Source of the DNA: Pelobates cultripes
Taxonomy: Eukaryota; Chordata; Amphibia; Anura; Pelobatidae
Direction: 5' to 3'
DNA: 64,000 nt
NCBI GenBank assembly: GCA_933207985.1
Contig: OW240916.1
Location: 315,091,391-315,155,390, forward strand
Positions 33,070 through 44,953 of the stretch are shown one piece after another (position 1 is the stretch's first letter; every line of letters starts with the position of its first letter). A program made the translations under genes and the position numbers. The notes beneath the pieces are model-generated. The model worked only from the letters and a program-made list of their open reading frames with translations, did no database searches and was not told where the DNA came from.

Positions 33070-34451
33070 ATGCAATCTGGCAAAGAGTTTGACATTTGCA
33101 GCCCTGCCACTAGTGCCACCATAAACCCGACGCCCCCAGCAAGGTCAAAATTACCGACATTAGCTGCAGTGTCATTAGAGCAAATGGACTCTGAAGAGTT
33201 GCATTCCCTCCTAGACGCTGCTATGGCAAAGTCTGTAACTCAAGCCATTTATACTGCTATGGGGGCAACGTCAGATAATATCACCCACTCAATTACCTCC
33301 TACTGTCACTACTACCGGAGAGTACACTGGTGGCCCCTAGTGGGCGTAAAGCAGCAAAAAAGTCTTGCCACCTGGACGAGGATGCCTCCAAAATTATACA
33401 TACGGACAGGGTACGTCATGTCACAGAACCTGTGGTCGCACCACAACTAAGAGCCCCCCACCGGGCAAAATCGGTGAGGAAGTGAAAGAGGGCAAAAGAC
33501 CAGATTGAATCCTCCGAATCTGAATCGGAGCAAGAGGAGGCACAGAGCGAGTCAGATGAGGAGGACTCTTATGATTCCACCAGTTATTTTCCAGGGCACG
33601 ACTCATTGTCAGTAGCGGGAATAGACTCCAAAGATGGAGTTGACAACGCCGCCCTAATAGACCCTGATGGCGAGCCACTGTTTGATCCCAACACTTTACA
33701 ACACCTGAGATCCTCGAAGTGGTATCCCCTAGAACACGTAGCAAAATATATCGCTGCATGCATTAGAAAGCCACTTGACAAGGTGGCATGAAACTAACTC
33801 TGGGCAGAATGCCCATGCCCCACTATTCCTGATATGGCATGCGCCACCCCTGACGTAGATCCTTGGGGAAATCAGGTTGGAAGGCCAAGAAGGGCCTGGA
33901 TTTTGCCTGGCAGAATTGCCAGGATAAGGTCCTGGATGTCCTTGGGCCAATTGCGAAAATGTTTGACATGGTCGAAATTGCACTAGCAGGTGGTACACCG
34001 GTGGATTTAGAAGCCATCAGGAGGTGGATCCAGTGATCTGTATGTTTGCTGGTTCAACGCCAATACTGTGGTGGCCACTGAAAGGCGCAAAGCAATCCTA
34101 ATAAAAATAGAACCTAAGCTAGTGAACCTAGCTATTTCAGAGCCTGGACCCCAGGCAAAAGCCCTCCTGTTTGGAGATAATTTTGTTAAAGAGCTAGGCA
34201 CGTATGTAGGCACCTTTACAGCACTTGATGAAGCTCAAGCCAGCATGAAACGAGTGTTTCACCAGAGAGTTTTTGGCGGGGCTGTCAGATATCAGGGCCG
34301 TCTGCCCGGCCGCTCATCCCGGGGTTCGTACTGGGCTGTCGTGGCTCCATTCAGTCCAGGTACAGCACCTGAGCCCAAACCTACCTCACCGTTTCTTCCC
34401 AGTTCGGGGCAGACCATGGCAGTCTCGGGGACCCAGAGGTTCTTCCTATAG
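33070..34451 (+). pseudogene. DIRS ORF1 (gag-like), broken
   Basis: Starts ATG 33070. Three frame segments carry it (33070-33300, about 33480-33790, and 34068-34451). The last has TERRKAILIKIEPKLVNLAI, LLFGDNFVKELG, and GRLPGRSSRGSY. These blocks resemble vertebrate DIRS ORF1 as I know it, including the ERRKAIL, FGDxFVKEL and RG-rich endings. Frameshifts near 33305 and between 33790 and 34068 make it non-functional. ORF1 is presumed to be a capsid-like RNA-binding protein. Confidence 0.65.
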
Positions 34452-34462
34452 CCGACGACCTT

Positions 34463-35085
34463 ATGGTAAGTTCAATGCCACTTAATCTGGCTTCACTAAC
34501 TATGGTGGGAGGCAGACTGTATCACTTTGTCAATGCTTGGCGCATGCTCACTGCAGATGCCTGGGTCCTTCACACTGTCCAGGGTTACTCTATAGATTTT
34601 GTACAATACCCTGTCCAAATGCAGCCCCCCAATCGCATGGTGTTCTCCACTCACGATCAATGCCTGATTTCGCAGGAAATCCAGGCCTTAGCCTCCAAGG
34701 GTGCAATTTCCGCAATTCACCCTCTCACACCAGGTTTCCTAAGCAACCTATTCCTGGTCCCCAAAAAAGGCAGAGGCGCTCGTCCAGTCATCACCCTTTG
34801 TCCCCTAAACATGTTTGTCACATACCACCACTTCAACATGGAAAGTATACACTCTCTCCGGGACCTCCTACTTACAGGAGACTGGATGATCAAACTCGAC
34901 TTGAAGGACGCTTACCTCACAATTCCAATGGCCGAGGAATGCCAAAAATTCCTACAATTCCAGTGGCAGGAAATCGTGTGGCGATTCAAGTGCCTACAGT
35001 TCGGCCTCTCGTCGGCACTCTGGTGCTTCACAAAACTCATGAAACCAGTGGTCGCTCTGGATCCGCCACTGCCCACATATAGGAT
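34463..35085 (+). pseudogene. DIRS reverse transcriptase, N-terminal part
   Basis: The frame runs to 35173, but RT similarity ends near 35085. Readable motifs are GFLSNLFLVPKKGRGARPVI, MESIHSLRDLLLTGDWMIK, LDLKDAYLTIPM (catalytic Asp of motif A), and CLQFGLSSALWCFTKLMKP. These are characteristic of DIRS-type RTs. The YLDD catalytic motif is absent because the element is truncated. Residue W in LSSALW occupies the place usually read as P-W. Confidence 0.85.
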
Positions 35086-36094
35086 GACTTTGGAAAATCA
35101 AAGGTCAATCACTAAGGACAGGTCATTTTATTTTACTATAAGATTGTGCGGCAAACTCACTGATCGTTTTTAGGTTTGAGCCTAAATATAAATTTAGAAT
35201 TCATAGGTTTAAAATACTGTTCAAAAGATATCTACAAGATTTATACACTTCTCTTGGAGTGGGGGATTTCCCTCCACTGTTTCATTTTTCAATTAACAAA
35301 ACAATCTTTGCAAATCAAGAAGTACACTATTTATTATACAGGTTCAAATTTAGAAGTTCCTGTTGTGAGAGACAGGGCACAGGGTTATTGGCGTAGCTAT
35401 GGAATGCTTCTAAGAACAAGCTTGCAGTTGTAGTGGGCTTATGTGATAGAGATTTATTGACATGGACCAAATATCAACAATTTTAAATAAATGTGTTGTG
35501 TGTCAGCTTAACCGCAAGTCATCATGAATCTCTGAGAGATATAATAAACTCGTCTGACCTCTGACTGTGATATAATCTATGTTGCTAACCAATTCTACCT
35601 TCCTTTGATTTGTTCGTTAACTGATTGAACATCCTTTGTTATATTTCATGTTTATAATTAACTTATTCTACCAGCTTTTCCACATTATTTTGTCACAGTG
35701 ATACACGTTATTATTATTTCATCACGGTGTAATTTTTGTAAATAACCGATTCTGTGTATACATCTCTGTGCTGTTTCTGTTAACATTGTTACATTATATT
35801 GACCTCCATACTGAGAAGTTACCTGCTGTTTGTCACCCTGGAAACCAGCTTGTTTTGCTATAAACCAAACAATTTCTTAGTCAAGGTTGGACCTCAAGCA
35901 AGGATGCATATCTTCTGGTCTGGAGACAGCCAGATGATCAGAAATGTGTTACTTTTTAATGGAATGAGAGAAAGTGGCAATTTAATTCACATATGTTTTA
36001 CTTTGCATCTTCTTCAGAGGCTGGGTTCTTGTATAAACTGGAAGAAGTCAATTATAATTGCATTGCATTGTAACAATTTACACTGGTTACATAT
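35086..36094. other. No gene seen; sequence between the two DIRS pieces
   Basis: AT-rich. It could be an insertion splitting one DIRS copy or simple flanking DNA. No boundary repeats found. Confidence 0.4.
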
Positions 36095-36285
36095 TTACAT
36101 AGTTACATAGGCTGAAAAGAGACTTGCGTCCATCAAGTTCAGCCTTCCTCACATTTGTTTTTTGCTGTTGATCCAAAAGAAGGCAATAAAAACCCAGTTT
36201 GAAGCACTTACAATTTTGCAACAAACTAGGAAAAAATTTCCATCTTGACCCCAGAATGGCAGTCAGATTAATCCTTGAATCAATA
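36095..36285 (+). repeat. Dispersed frog-type repeat, copy 1
   Basis: Reads tacatagttacataggctga, then catcaagttcagccttcctc, then gctgttgatccaaaagaagg, and ends near ccttgaatcaat. An inverted diverged copy lies at 42700-42945. I recognise the start as abundant in amphibian genomes; the class is unknown to me. Confidence 0.65.
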
Positions 36286-37470
36286 ATTCAGAAAGAGATC
36301 AAGTCAGTATTAAAGAAACAACACCTTTCAAGAAGAATCGTGAGGAGGACTGTGGGATTGCTAGAAGTGTCAATTTAAGCAATATTTTTGGCACCATTGC
36401 ATTATAGGGCGCTCCACAGATTGAAGGCTCAACATTTCAGTAGGTTTTTCCTACACTGACAAAATGTCATTGTCAGTGGACACAGGGAAATAAAAACCTC
36501 ATATCATAATTGAAGCACGTTGATGCATAGAATGACACAGCAATCTTTGACTCCAATCCAGATGACATAATAGAATTTCACATGAGTCTGAATGGATGGG
36601 GTGCCCATTGTGGAGACCTCAGAACTGGCAGCAACTAGTTAAAAGAACAAAACATACCTATATGAGTAGTTTGGAATTATTAGCAGGACCAAAAGCAAAG
36701 TCAGCCTGATCAAGCTTTGGATAGATAAAATGTCAGAAGAGTCCAGTACATCTACTAACTACGAGGCACCGTGTTGTAAATGTGAGCAGATCTAGCCAGA
36801 TTATTTTAGCATTTCTGTTTACATTAAGGTGTAATGCTGAAGACAAAATATCCCGACCTGTTGAATTCTATAGGAATATATGGCACATCGTCAATCATAG
36901 AGATTGGAGACTCCACAGTCAAACATTCCAATATCGGAACCAACGTTGGGACTTGTTAGGCACAAAACGGTTAAAGTCATGTTTAGATCACCAATTGCAT
37001 TTTTTATCAGTTGGATCCCAGATCTAAAGGCAGTTCTTTAATCAACTGACTGATTTTAGGTATTCAGATATTGAGGATTAATTTGTAGAACTGACTCATG
37101 ATGTTGTGTCTGAAGATTGGGCACGCTGTACCAAATTTAATTACAGATCAGCCTGTAAATAATTTGGTGTAAATGGTGCATAGAGAGAGATTTGGATCTC
37201 TTACAAACTGCCATCAATGTCTAAAGATTGCTATTTCGGTATTCATGTATTCATGGACAACAATCAAGTAGACCAACACCCAACATCAGAGTGCAGGTTT
37301 ATGAGAGGCTTTCATCTCAAGAGACCCTCTCAACTCACATTCTGTGACATTTAGTTTGGTTTTGGTCCTGAATCTGTTTCAGTGCTTGGAAGACATTGAT
37401 TCATTGTTATTAAAATCGTTTAACTTTAAACTCACCATGTTGTGCCTTATTTTATTGAAAGTAATATTTG
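36286..37470 (+). pseudogene. DIRS RT end, RNase H and tyrosine recombinase relic
   Basis: Heavily mutated but readable in pieces. RT end: LSRRIVRRTVGLLEVSI then LAPLHYRALHRLKAQ (36320-36445). RNase H: LNGWGAHCGDLRTGSN (36590-36640), then RDWRLHSQTFQYRNQRWDL and DHQLHFLSVGSQI (36900-37025). Tyrosine recombinase: RFMRGFHLKRPSQL (about 37296) and SLLLKSFNFKLTMLC (about 37405-37450). Motif order matches DIRS elements. Numerous stops and shifts show an old copy, more decayed than the 32-35 kb piece, so it may be a different insertion. Confidence 0.7.
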
Positions 37471-38764
37471 ATATTAAAGCAGTGTACATTCACAATAAAT
37501 TCTATTTTCAGAACTAAAACCGGCATTACATTTGTTTATGCCCTAAGGTAATTTAAAATCCTAAATTATTTGTGGGCCACTGCTTGTAAACTTACAAGGA
37601 AAAGACAATAAAGCTTAGATGAGAGTTTTGTTTATCCACTTGCAATTTCTTTTTGGAAAACCTATCTCCTAGTGCGTTCAGTTACTTAAGCTAGAAGGGC
37701 AGGAATTTTATTTCATTAGTAGGCATAGATATTTCTAGGTGTGGATATCACTCTAAGAAGTATTCATGTTTTTCTGATAGATGTTAATCAACATATTCTT
37801 AAAGCTGAAGATTGTTCTCTGGAGTCACTCTTTACATGATTCTATAAACTCTGTAGAAATATCTCTGTAAATGTTGGTTTTCATGTTATCTCTGCACTAC
37901 TATTCCGTCAAGTTAGCATTAAATATTAGGCAAGTAATAAAATAAAATATAGTAAGCACAAACAGTAGTTTAGCTAGGTTTACAAGAGTAGAGTGTCCCC
38001 TGGGAGAAAGGGCTTATGATCTGATACCAGTCATTCAAGTAAGCCCCATACTGGATCCTATGACATCCTATGCCCTTCAAGGGCAGAACACAGTAACGCA
38101 ACTGGGCCAACAGCCCGAGGAAAAGTGGGTCAATAAGTGTGGGAGTCTCATATAAAGAGTGGCAATCACAGAGCCCCATGAGCTGCTGTGTCATCAGCTT
38201 CAGCTCAGGAAGACCAGTCGCCAGGTAGGCCCATGCCTTCCTCGGTAGTGGTGATAGCAATGCCAGCCTCAGCCCTGCTTACGTGGACGGTGTTGCAATG
38301 TTCAGGGCGTCCTGAGTCTTGGACCTTGTTAATCAGGTGCATTCTCTTGGTATGCTTACCCTGAATGAGACCATACTCAGGATAGAGGACAGCTTGGCAC
38401 GAGAGTCTGCCGAGTGTGTGGCGTCTGCCATGTTAAAGGTTACTAGTCAATGCGAGTGGTTACCATAACACTAGCTGTGTGTGCTGGGATAACTCTCAAC
38501 AAGAAACCATGTTTCCCAACTATCCCAGAGTTCCCAGCTTAACATGCAAATGAGCAAACACAGGCATTGTGTTTCAGACTTCATACTGCATTTCTACAGA
38601 TACCTTTAGCAATGGACACTGTTTGAAACAAAACATTTGCTAAACCAAAGCATAGGTTGTGATCCAAAAGAATCAGTGACCAGAAACCATGGACTGCAGT
38701 TTCAACCTCGTGGGTCTCATCAGCATGGCACTGGTTCCTGTCTGGAAGTTGGAGACTCTCTGAG
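37471..38764. other. No gene seen
   Basis: The first 300 bases might be the end of the DIRS relic. The rest shows no motif. A unit reading actatcccagagttcccagct at about 38519-38539 recurs at 48961-48981. Confidence 0.4.
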
Positions 38765-38995
38765 AGCTCGGTACCAAAAAGAATCTGGTGAGGTCAAACA
38801 CAATACAACTCCCCACAGTGCAAACACAAAACAAATACTGCTAGGCATTACCTACATATCTCAAATTGCACTTTGAGGAGTTATTCCTGGGCCGAGAAAC
38901 TCGATAGCTCACGTTTCCCTGTTATCCCAGAGATCCCAGCTGTGGGGAGTTGTATCATGTTTTGCCTCACCACAATCTCTTTGGTACCGAGCTAT
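38765..38995. repeat. Inverted repeat with about 55-bp arms
   Basis: Arm 38765-38818 (agctcggtaccaaaaagaat ... acaactccccacag) is the imperfect complement of 38940-38995 (ctgtggggagttgtatcatg ... tttggtaccgagct). The 120-base spacer contains acctacatatctcaa, which recurs at 48889-48903. It is probably a palindromic transposon derivative; no target duplication was identified. Confidence 0.65.
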
Positions 38996-41495
38996 TTTGC
39001 GTGCCTAAACGTGAAGATTTCTTCTTTCTGATGTGTCGTGCAGTTTTGTTTATTCACATTTGGACTAATTCTCTCTTCTGCTTGGTTATGATTTGTGTAT
39101 TTTGTTTTTCTTATATTGACATGCTTTAAGTCTTAGGTTATGAACTTTTTACCTTTATACATCCTCAGGATATTATATTATATTTCATTGTCGCAGCAAG
39201 AAAGAGGATGAGGATTCAGCACTACGGCCATTTATAGCTGGAGTTACAGGTAACTGGTTGATGTTGAAGTTCTTGGTTGCAGAGTGTTATTTTCAATTTT
39301 GGCTTTTTTTCTTGTAATTATTCACATTTTCTACTGTAACTTTTTGCTGTATTTGTAGAAGTAAAGAAGTTATAAACATAATATTTGTTTCCTGTTTTTA
39401 GGTGCTAAAGTTATGGAAATCCAGAATTTGTACATATTTATTTCTAAAAGTGAACAATATCTGCCACTTTCTTATGAACTCTGGTTTTAAACAACCATCA
39501 CACTAAATATCTCGTTATTCCCAAAAGATAACTGTAACATACAGGGAGTACGAGCGATACATTTACACATGTAAAACACTGCACAAGGAATTATCATATA
39601 TTCAGTGAGAGTGCTTGTGCTATTTATTTATATTTTTTTCATGTTTTCCCTATTATGTTACAGTTTAAATTTGCAAATCTCATGACCTGTCTTTTAATGT
39701 AAAATCCATCACATACCTAGAGGTCTATGTTCCATCAGCTGTGTTATTCTTAGGTAATTTAATAATCGATGTGTACCTGTATGTGAGGAATGCTGGAAGG
39801 ATTAAGTAAAAGAATAAAAATTAAATAAAATGTATCAATAAATAAAAATTTTAAAAAGTATATGACTTGTTGAGTCCCAAAACCCATGATTAGTTATTAG
39901 AGCTATAATCATGACAGACACCACATGTGCTTTTCCAATAAACTATTCATTAGTCTTACCCACACCAAAATATTAAATGTTTGTAAATTATTTTGCAACA
40001 AGACATTAAGGGAGGGGGGCTGCCACAACCCTTGCTCATGACCCGTCACCACTGCTTGTATGTCATATAAACCAACGACCCCAACGTGTGGCTCTCCAGC
40101 ACTCTTACCCCCTCTTTGAGATCTCATACCTCCCACCTGCCATTACTGTAGATCTGAGCCCCAAGAGTGCAATATAAGTGGCTACAGGAGGGTTATCACA
40201 CTACTCCCTTCTTTCACACTTCATACTGCTGGATCTGCACTCACAGATTGGGCAATGGAACAAACAGATCCTCCATGGTCTCTCTCGGCGTTACTACCAT
40301 CCAGGGCTTAGAATTTCTGGTGTAAATATACAGGAATACAGGAGTCCCTGCTGTTTATACCTGTTAAATGACCTAATTAACATAGCGGGTGGGATGGCAA
40401 TATCTGTCCAGATCTGAGCCTACGAGTGTCAGCCACAGGAGACACCGCACTCTTTGCCAAAGGGAAAGAGATTATGTTATAAAATCTCATCCAGTTAACT
40501 ATTTATCTCTGTTTTAACCATAACGTATCTTTGAACTGGATGTCTGTCTGCCTGTCCCTTTATTACTCTACCTCTCCCACCTCCTCTTTGGTGTCTAACC
40601 TCGAGCTAAGAATAGAATATATCCTAAGAAGCAGTTTCTTAGTATCAGACATGTCCGGGACATGTAGCTAGCATTACTAATAAGAAGCGTCCTGTGCCTT
40701 TTATATTTTAAATGTTAATTTGCAAAAATAGCTTAAACCCTTTAGCAGATGATAATCTTTTTTTAAACCAATGTTAAAGAACTCTGTGTAACAACAGTGA
40801 TCTTCGCCCGTTGTTCTTGGATATATAAAGAAAGCTATTAGACTCAGAAAGGATCAGATTTATGGCTGGGAGAATTATCAAAGCGTTGAGTATTGTATCT
40901 CCTGTCTGACTGCTGATATCTAAAAGATGAAAAAATAGCAATGTATTATACCCACTGCATTCATATAATCAACACTTAAGCATCTTCACCGTTAACACTA
41001 TTGAGCTTGTTTATTAAAAGAAAGTGCAGTGCAAAATTCTAAAATGTTAGCAGTCACCATGGAAATCAATTCTGTTTATTGCTCCACTTTTAAATCCATG
41101 CCCTATAACTGCTCTGTAAACATAACCCTATATATACGCAGAGCAGTAGACAATTTGGATCTAGTGTATATTGACAAATACACAGATGTTTTATTTTCAC
41201 TATTAGATTCAGTACATTATGTTTGGCTGCTTTAGATTGGACTATTCGCTACAGTGGGAAATGGCAAGAACTGACGAGGAAAATGTTAATTTTTACAGAA
41301 AGTAGTTGAGCTGACTCTTCGGTGTATTTTTCCAGCCATTTTCACAGCTTTGCTCTTGTATACAATATGCATTTGTCTGGACAATTCATTTCAGCTTAGT
41401 GAATTACCCTCACTGACTAAGGCCCACAAAATGGATGCCAAATAAATAATACAAAAAAAGAAACAAACAATTCAGCCACCTTATCGTCTGTATAA
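38996..41495. other. No gene seen
   Basis: Mainly AT-rich, with a moderately GC-balanced stretch at 40000-40640. Short frames (up to 79 residues) have no recognisable motif. I cannot rule out an isolated host exon. Confidence 0.4.
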
Positions 41496-42605
41496 AGAAG
41501 TGTGGCGGAACCAACCTCGCCACTATGCACTGGAGAAGCCTGGTTGCCCGCCTGCTGCCTTTAGACTATGGCCCCATGTTGAAACGCTTGATTTTCCCCT
41601 GCGGAGACACGAAAGCCAGGTCATTTGGTGCTTGCCCTGTTTGAGCGGTGATACCCCAGATAGCTATGCCATGGAGCTCATTCGTATAATGAAAGACAAT
41701 GGGAAAGACTTTGGCTCCATGGCAATTGAACTGTATGTGTGTGATCTGAGCGCCATTCAGTAATAATGTGCGCTCAGATCTGAGCTATCTGGGGATATGT
41801 TGAATGTACCTGTTTTATGCAATGGCTGCACAGTTATATATTTGTATGTGTTTTATTGTCTTTTGCTGCCATGTGTTCAATGGAGTTTTGCCTCTGTCCT
41901 GGGAGATAATTGTATTACTTCCCAATTATCTCCAGGATAGAAGACTCTATGGAACTGGTTTTGGGCAGAAAAGCCATGCTTCATTTGGTCACAAAGGACT
42001 TCGATCTATCTTTTGAACCAATGGACCAATTTGGCTGATTTTTGGTTATGTTTATATTTAAAGGTTGCTGATTCTAAATATTATTTTTATGACGCTTGAA
42101 TGTATGGTTTTAAAGTTACAGTGTATGTGTAAAAACTGTATTTTTCCTGCCTGTGTTAATTATGTTAAACCATTGTGTGCCATAATTATATCACAGGCAG
42201 AGGGGAGGATTTTTGTATGTAATTGCTGGGAGTGTTTCTGTAATATACGTGTATGATTGGTTGTTTTGTAAAACCCTGTGGGTGGTCCTATCTAAGGGAA
42301 ACCTGCATAAAAGAAGGTTCTCTTGGTGCTAGTAAACAGATTCTGCTTAACCCTCAAACGAAGTGTCGTCTCGTTATTGGGGGAACTGGATTGTATGCTG
42401 ACTGCCAGGAGTGTAAACCTTTTGTATGGTTTTTCCTGTTCAGCTGTTTCCAGTATTCGTGAGTTTCCTGTTCGGGAATTGGAGAATTTGTGTAGTTTGC
42501 AGTTTGGGAGATTGGTGATTGCAGTAGCTGTCTGTGCATCTGAAAGGGGAATATCGCCTAAATGGTTTTTAACCTCTTGTGGGCAAAACAGTCCGTTACA
42601 AGAAG
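41496..42605 (+). repeat. Solo LTR, 1100 bp, with 5-bp target duplication
   Basis: The LTR (41501-42600) starts TGTGGCGGAACC and ends CAGTCCGTTACA. The flanks AGAAG (41496-41500 and 42601-42605) are identical. A TATA-like cataaaag lies at about 42305, and an inverted repeat ccccagatagct/agctatctgggg lies at 41653-41664 and 41783-41794. No coding region. A 5-bp duplication differs from the 4-bp one of the ERVs, so this is another LTR-element family. Orientation is inferred only from the TATA-like element. Confidence 0.8.
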
Positions 42606-42699
42606 ATTTTATGAGAGTTCATATAGTTCAACCAATAAAACCCAAAATGTAAAAAAATGTAATCGCCAACTCGGAAGGGCATCAATTATTAAATGAATA

Positions 42700-42945
42700 T
42701 ATAACTTATATCTGATCCATTTTTGCTGGGATTATATAAATTCCATTGCTTAATATGTAGATAACAGCTGAATATTCCAAGGGACAACCAGAACCAAGAA
42801 GGTTTTTTCTCCATTTATGGTGAAATTATAAAGCTCTTCAGATAGGAATGATCTACTTGTTTTGGATCAACAGCAGTAATACGGATATGTGAAAGGCTGA
42901 ACTTCATGGACTTGAGTGGTTCTTCGCTTATATTACTATGCAACT
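42700..42945 (-). repeat. Dispersed frog-type repeat, copy 2 (inverted)
   Basis: The minus strand reads catagtaatataagcgaaga, aagttcagcctttcacat, and tgctgttgatccaaaacaag, in the same order as 36095-36285 but diverged. Confidence 0.6.
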
Positions 42946-44127
42946 ATTCAGAAAGTGCTAGATAAAAAAAAAATGATCTGAAAATGTATTTTATTTCCTA
43001 CTTATAAAAGTGGCACAAGTCCATTTTCACTCAAATATTGGAAGGCATGAGTATGTTACCTGGTGGTACTGAGGCTTTGTGTGGTTTTATAACGGTTCTT
43101 GTTTATAAGTACAAGCGGCAATTTATTGTGCAAAATATTTACAAAACAATGCCCAGGTTACTCTATATTGACACCATTAGAGTTAGTTTGTAGAAGTTAA
43201 ACTCAAAGTCCTGGGCGTTCAGTGTGTAGGTAAGTATGATATGGGGTACATTCGACCAGCTTGAAAGGTTGAAAAAACATTTTAGGTGCATTATATCATG
43301 TGCCATCAAAAACGCACAAACGTGTGGTGGCATATGTTTGTACACACAGAACAAAAGGTGACAAGGGCGTGAGGAAAATGATTAACCATTGTTTTGTAAT
43401 CATTTTGCAACCAGTATACAAGTTTTAGCTGGGTCCATCCCAAGCCAGAAATGCATACAAACTCTCCAAGAACCAGCCTAGTGTGGTCTTACTTTATATA
43501 CAGCTAACAAGGGAACACTTAACGGAACCCATGTATCTGAGAACAAAGCACCACTTATTCAATAGGGGTAACTTTAGAAAACATGGATACAATTCTATAT
43601 TATTTGGAGGAGAGTCAGAATACTTGTTTTCATGTATGTTGATGAGATAATAATCTGATATTTCAGACATGAATAAAATAGTACCTGACCTTTTGTGTGT
43701 TATCTTTATAAATGATCAGTGAAAGAAAAATCTTAGAAAACAGTGAGAATGGCTGGGCAATGATCAATGATTGTGTTTGGCAAATATTATGATGAACAGG
43801 TGTCATGGATACGTGGAATACACAGTGCATTAACCTTCAGCAGAATATCTCAGTAAGCCTGATAAGAAATCAGATCTGCTGAGTGTTCTACCTGCTATAT
43901 TGATATTGGACTGCGTAGAGATAATAAATCATGACTTTGATAAATTTACTGTGTCAGTTGTGCATAAGTAGATCGAGCTGCAATAAATGAGAGTCACTCC
44001 CTAAATGTGGAATTGCAGAGAATTTACCAAGAGAATCACGCGTTTTCCATTAAAACTGTTGTAGCTGGAAAATTGCTATTTTGGCCTGAACTCTGCAATT
44101 TTCTAGTCTGTTCTTCAGACGTGCTAA
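42946..44127. other. No gene seen
   Basis: AT-rich without recognisable motif or repeat boundary. Confidence 0.5.
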
Positions 44128-44275
44128 CTGAAATTTAGAACTTACTGCAATTTAGAACTTACTGCAATTTAGAACTTTCTGAAATTTAGAACTTACTGAA
44201 ATTTAGAACTTTCTGAAATTTAGAACTTACTGAAATTTAGAACTTACTGAAATTTAGAACTTTCTGAAATTTAGG
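44128..44275. repeat. 17-bp minisatellite
   Basis: About nine units of gaaatttagaacttact with alternation of cttact/ctttct and one gcaattt variant. Confidence 0.95.
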
Positions 44276-44786
44276 GCACATTTTTAATTGGGGAATTAGT
44301 GCCATTTATGCAGAATTTGTTTGTTTTCCCAAATCTATTCTTAGCTAGTTAGTTTACAATTTATCATAACAGTTTATATGCACCTTTTTCCCTCATTTTT
44401 TGTTTTTACCAGAAAGCAAACATGATGAGGCAAAGGTGACTGCATAGAGTGGAGCCAAATGGAGACACTTTTCCAAAGGTTCCATTGTTTTCCAACACGT
44501 TGTGCATTAACCAAGCACGCTAGCCCATAGCTAAGTCCTGCTTAGTGAGGTCAATGACAAACACCAGTCATTTACGGCTTTTCATTAGTGAATCATGAAT
44601 AAAGTTTCACTTACAAGTGGCTTGACAATAAACACAGAATTCTCTGGCACCCAAAGCCCATCTCTTTGTCATGGACATTTTAACAGACAGGTTTATCAGC
44701 AGGTGGAGAGCGAGCAGTAAAGTGAGCAGAGCATTTTATTCACCTTTAACTTGGGACCTCATATATGTAAATTTCACTCTCCTCGA
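44276..44786. other. No gene seen
   Basis: AT-rich; no motif. Confidence 0.5.
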
Positions 44787-44953
44787 TATGGCCTTAATTT
44801 AATATTTTTGGATACGTTTTTCAAATTATGTATTATTTTTGGTTAAACTTTTAAAATGATTTAATATTCCTTAAAAAAATTTTTTTTAATTAATGTATCC
44901 AAAAATATAAAATCATTTGAAAAGCTTACACAAAAATATTAAACTGAGGCCTA
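44787..44953. mobile_element. 167-bp palindromic TA-flanked MITE
   Basis: Starts TATGGCCTTAATTTAATATT and ends AATATTAAACTGAGGCCTA. The two halves fold back on each other, with tttttggatac and gtatccaaaaa inside. TA at both ends fits a Tc1/mariner-type target duplication. The halves differ at several bases, so it is not recent. Confidence 0.6.

Larger units (their letters stand above)
32145..35085 (+). mobile_element. DIRS-like retrotransposon, 5' part
   Basis: Begins with a DIRS-type terminus (ttttattaaaggacacggag, tattatgct, cagcagaaaaagaaa) and continues through a GC-rich leader, a gag-like ORF1 and the first part of a DIRS reverse transcriptase. It ends abruptly near 35085, before the YLDD block. 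A (CCCT)n run lies at about 32537-32560. DIRS elements use a tyrosine recombinase instead of integrase; that part is missing here, but related sequence lies at 36.3-37.5 kb. Confidence 0.8.

Noticed and set aside
41500..41763. 87-residue frame as a host exon
   Set aside because: It is contained in a solo LTR defined by TG...CA ends and an AGAAG duplication.
44128..44275. Regular 17-bp repeats as a possible CRISPR array
   Set aside because: Units are directly adjacent with no unique spacers, and the sequence is vertebrate.
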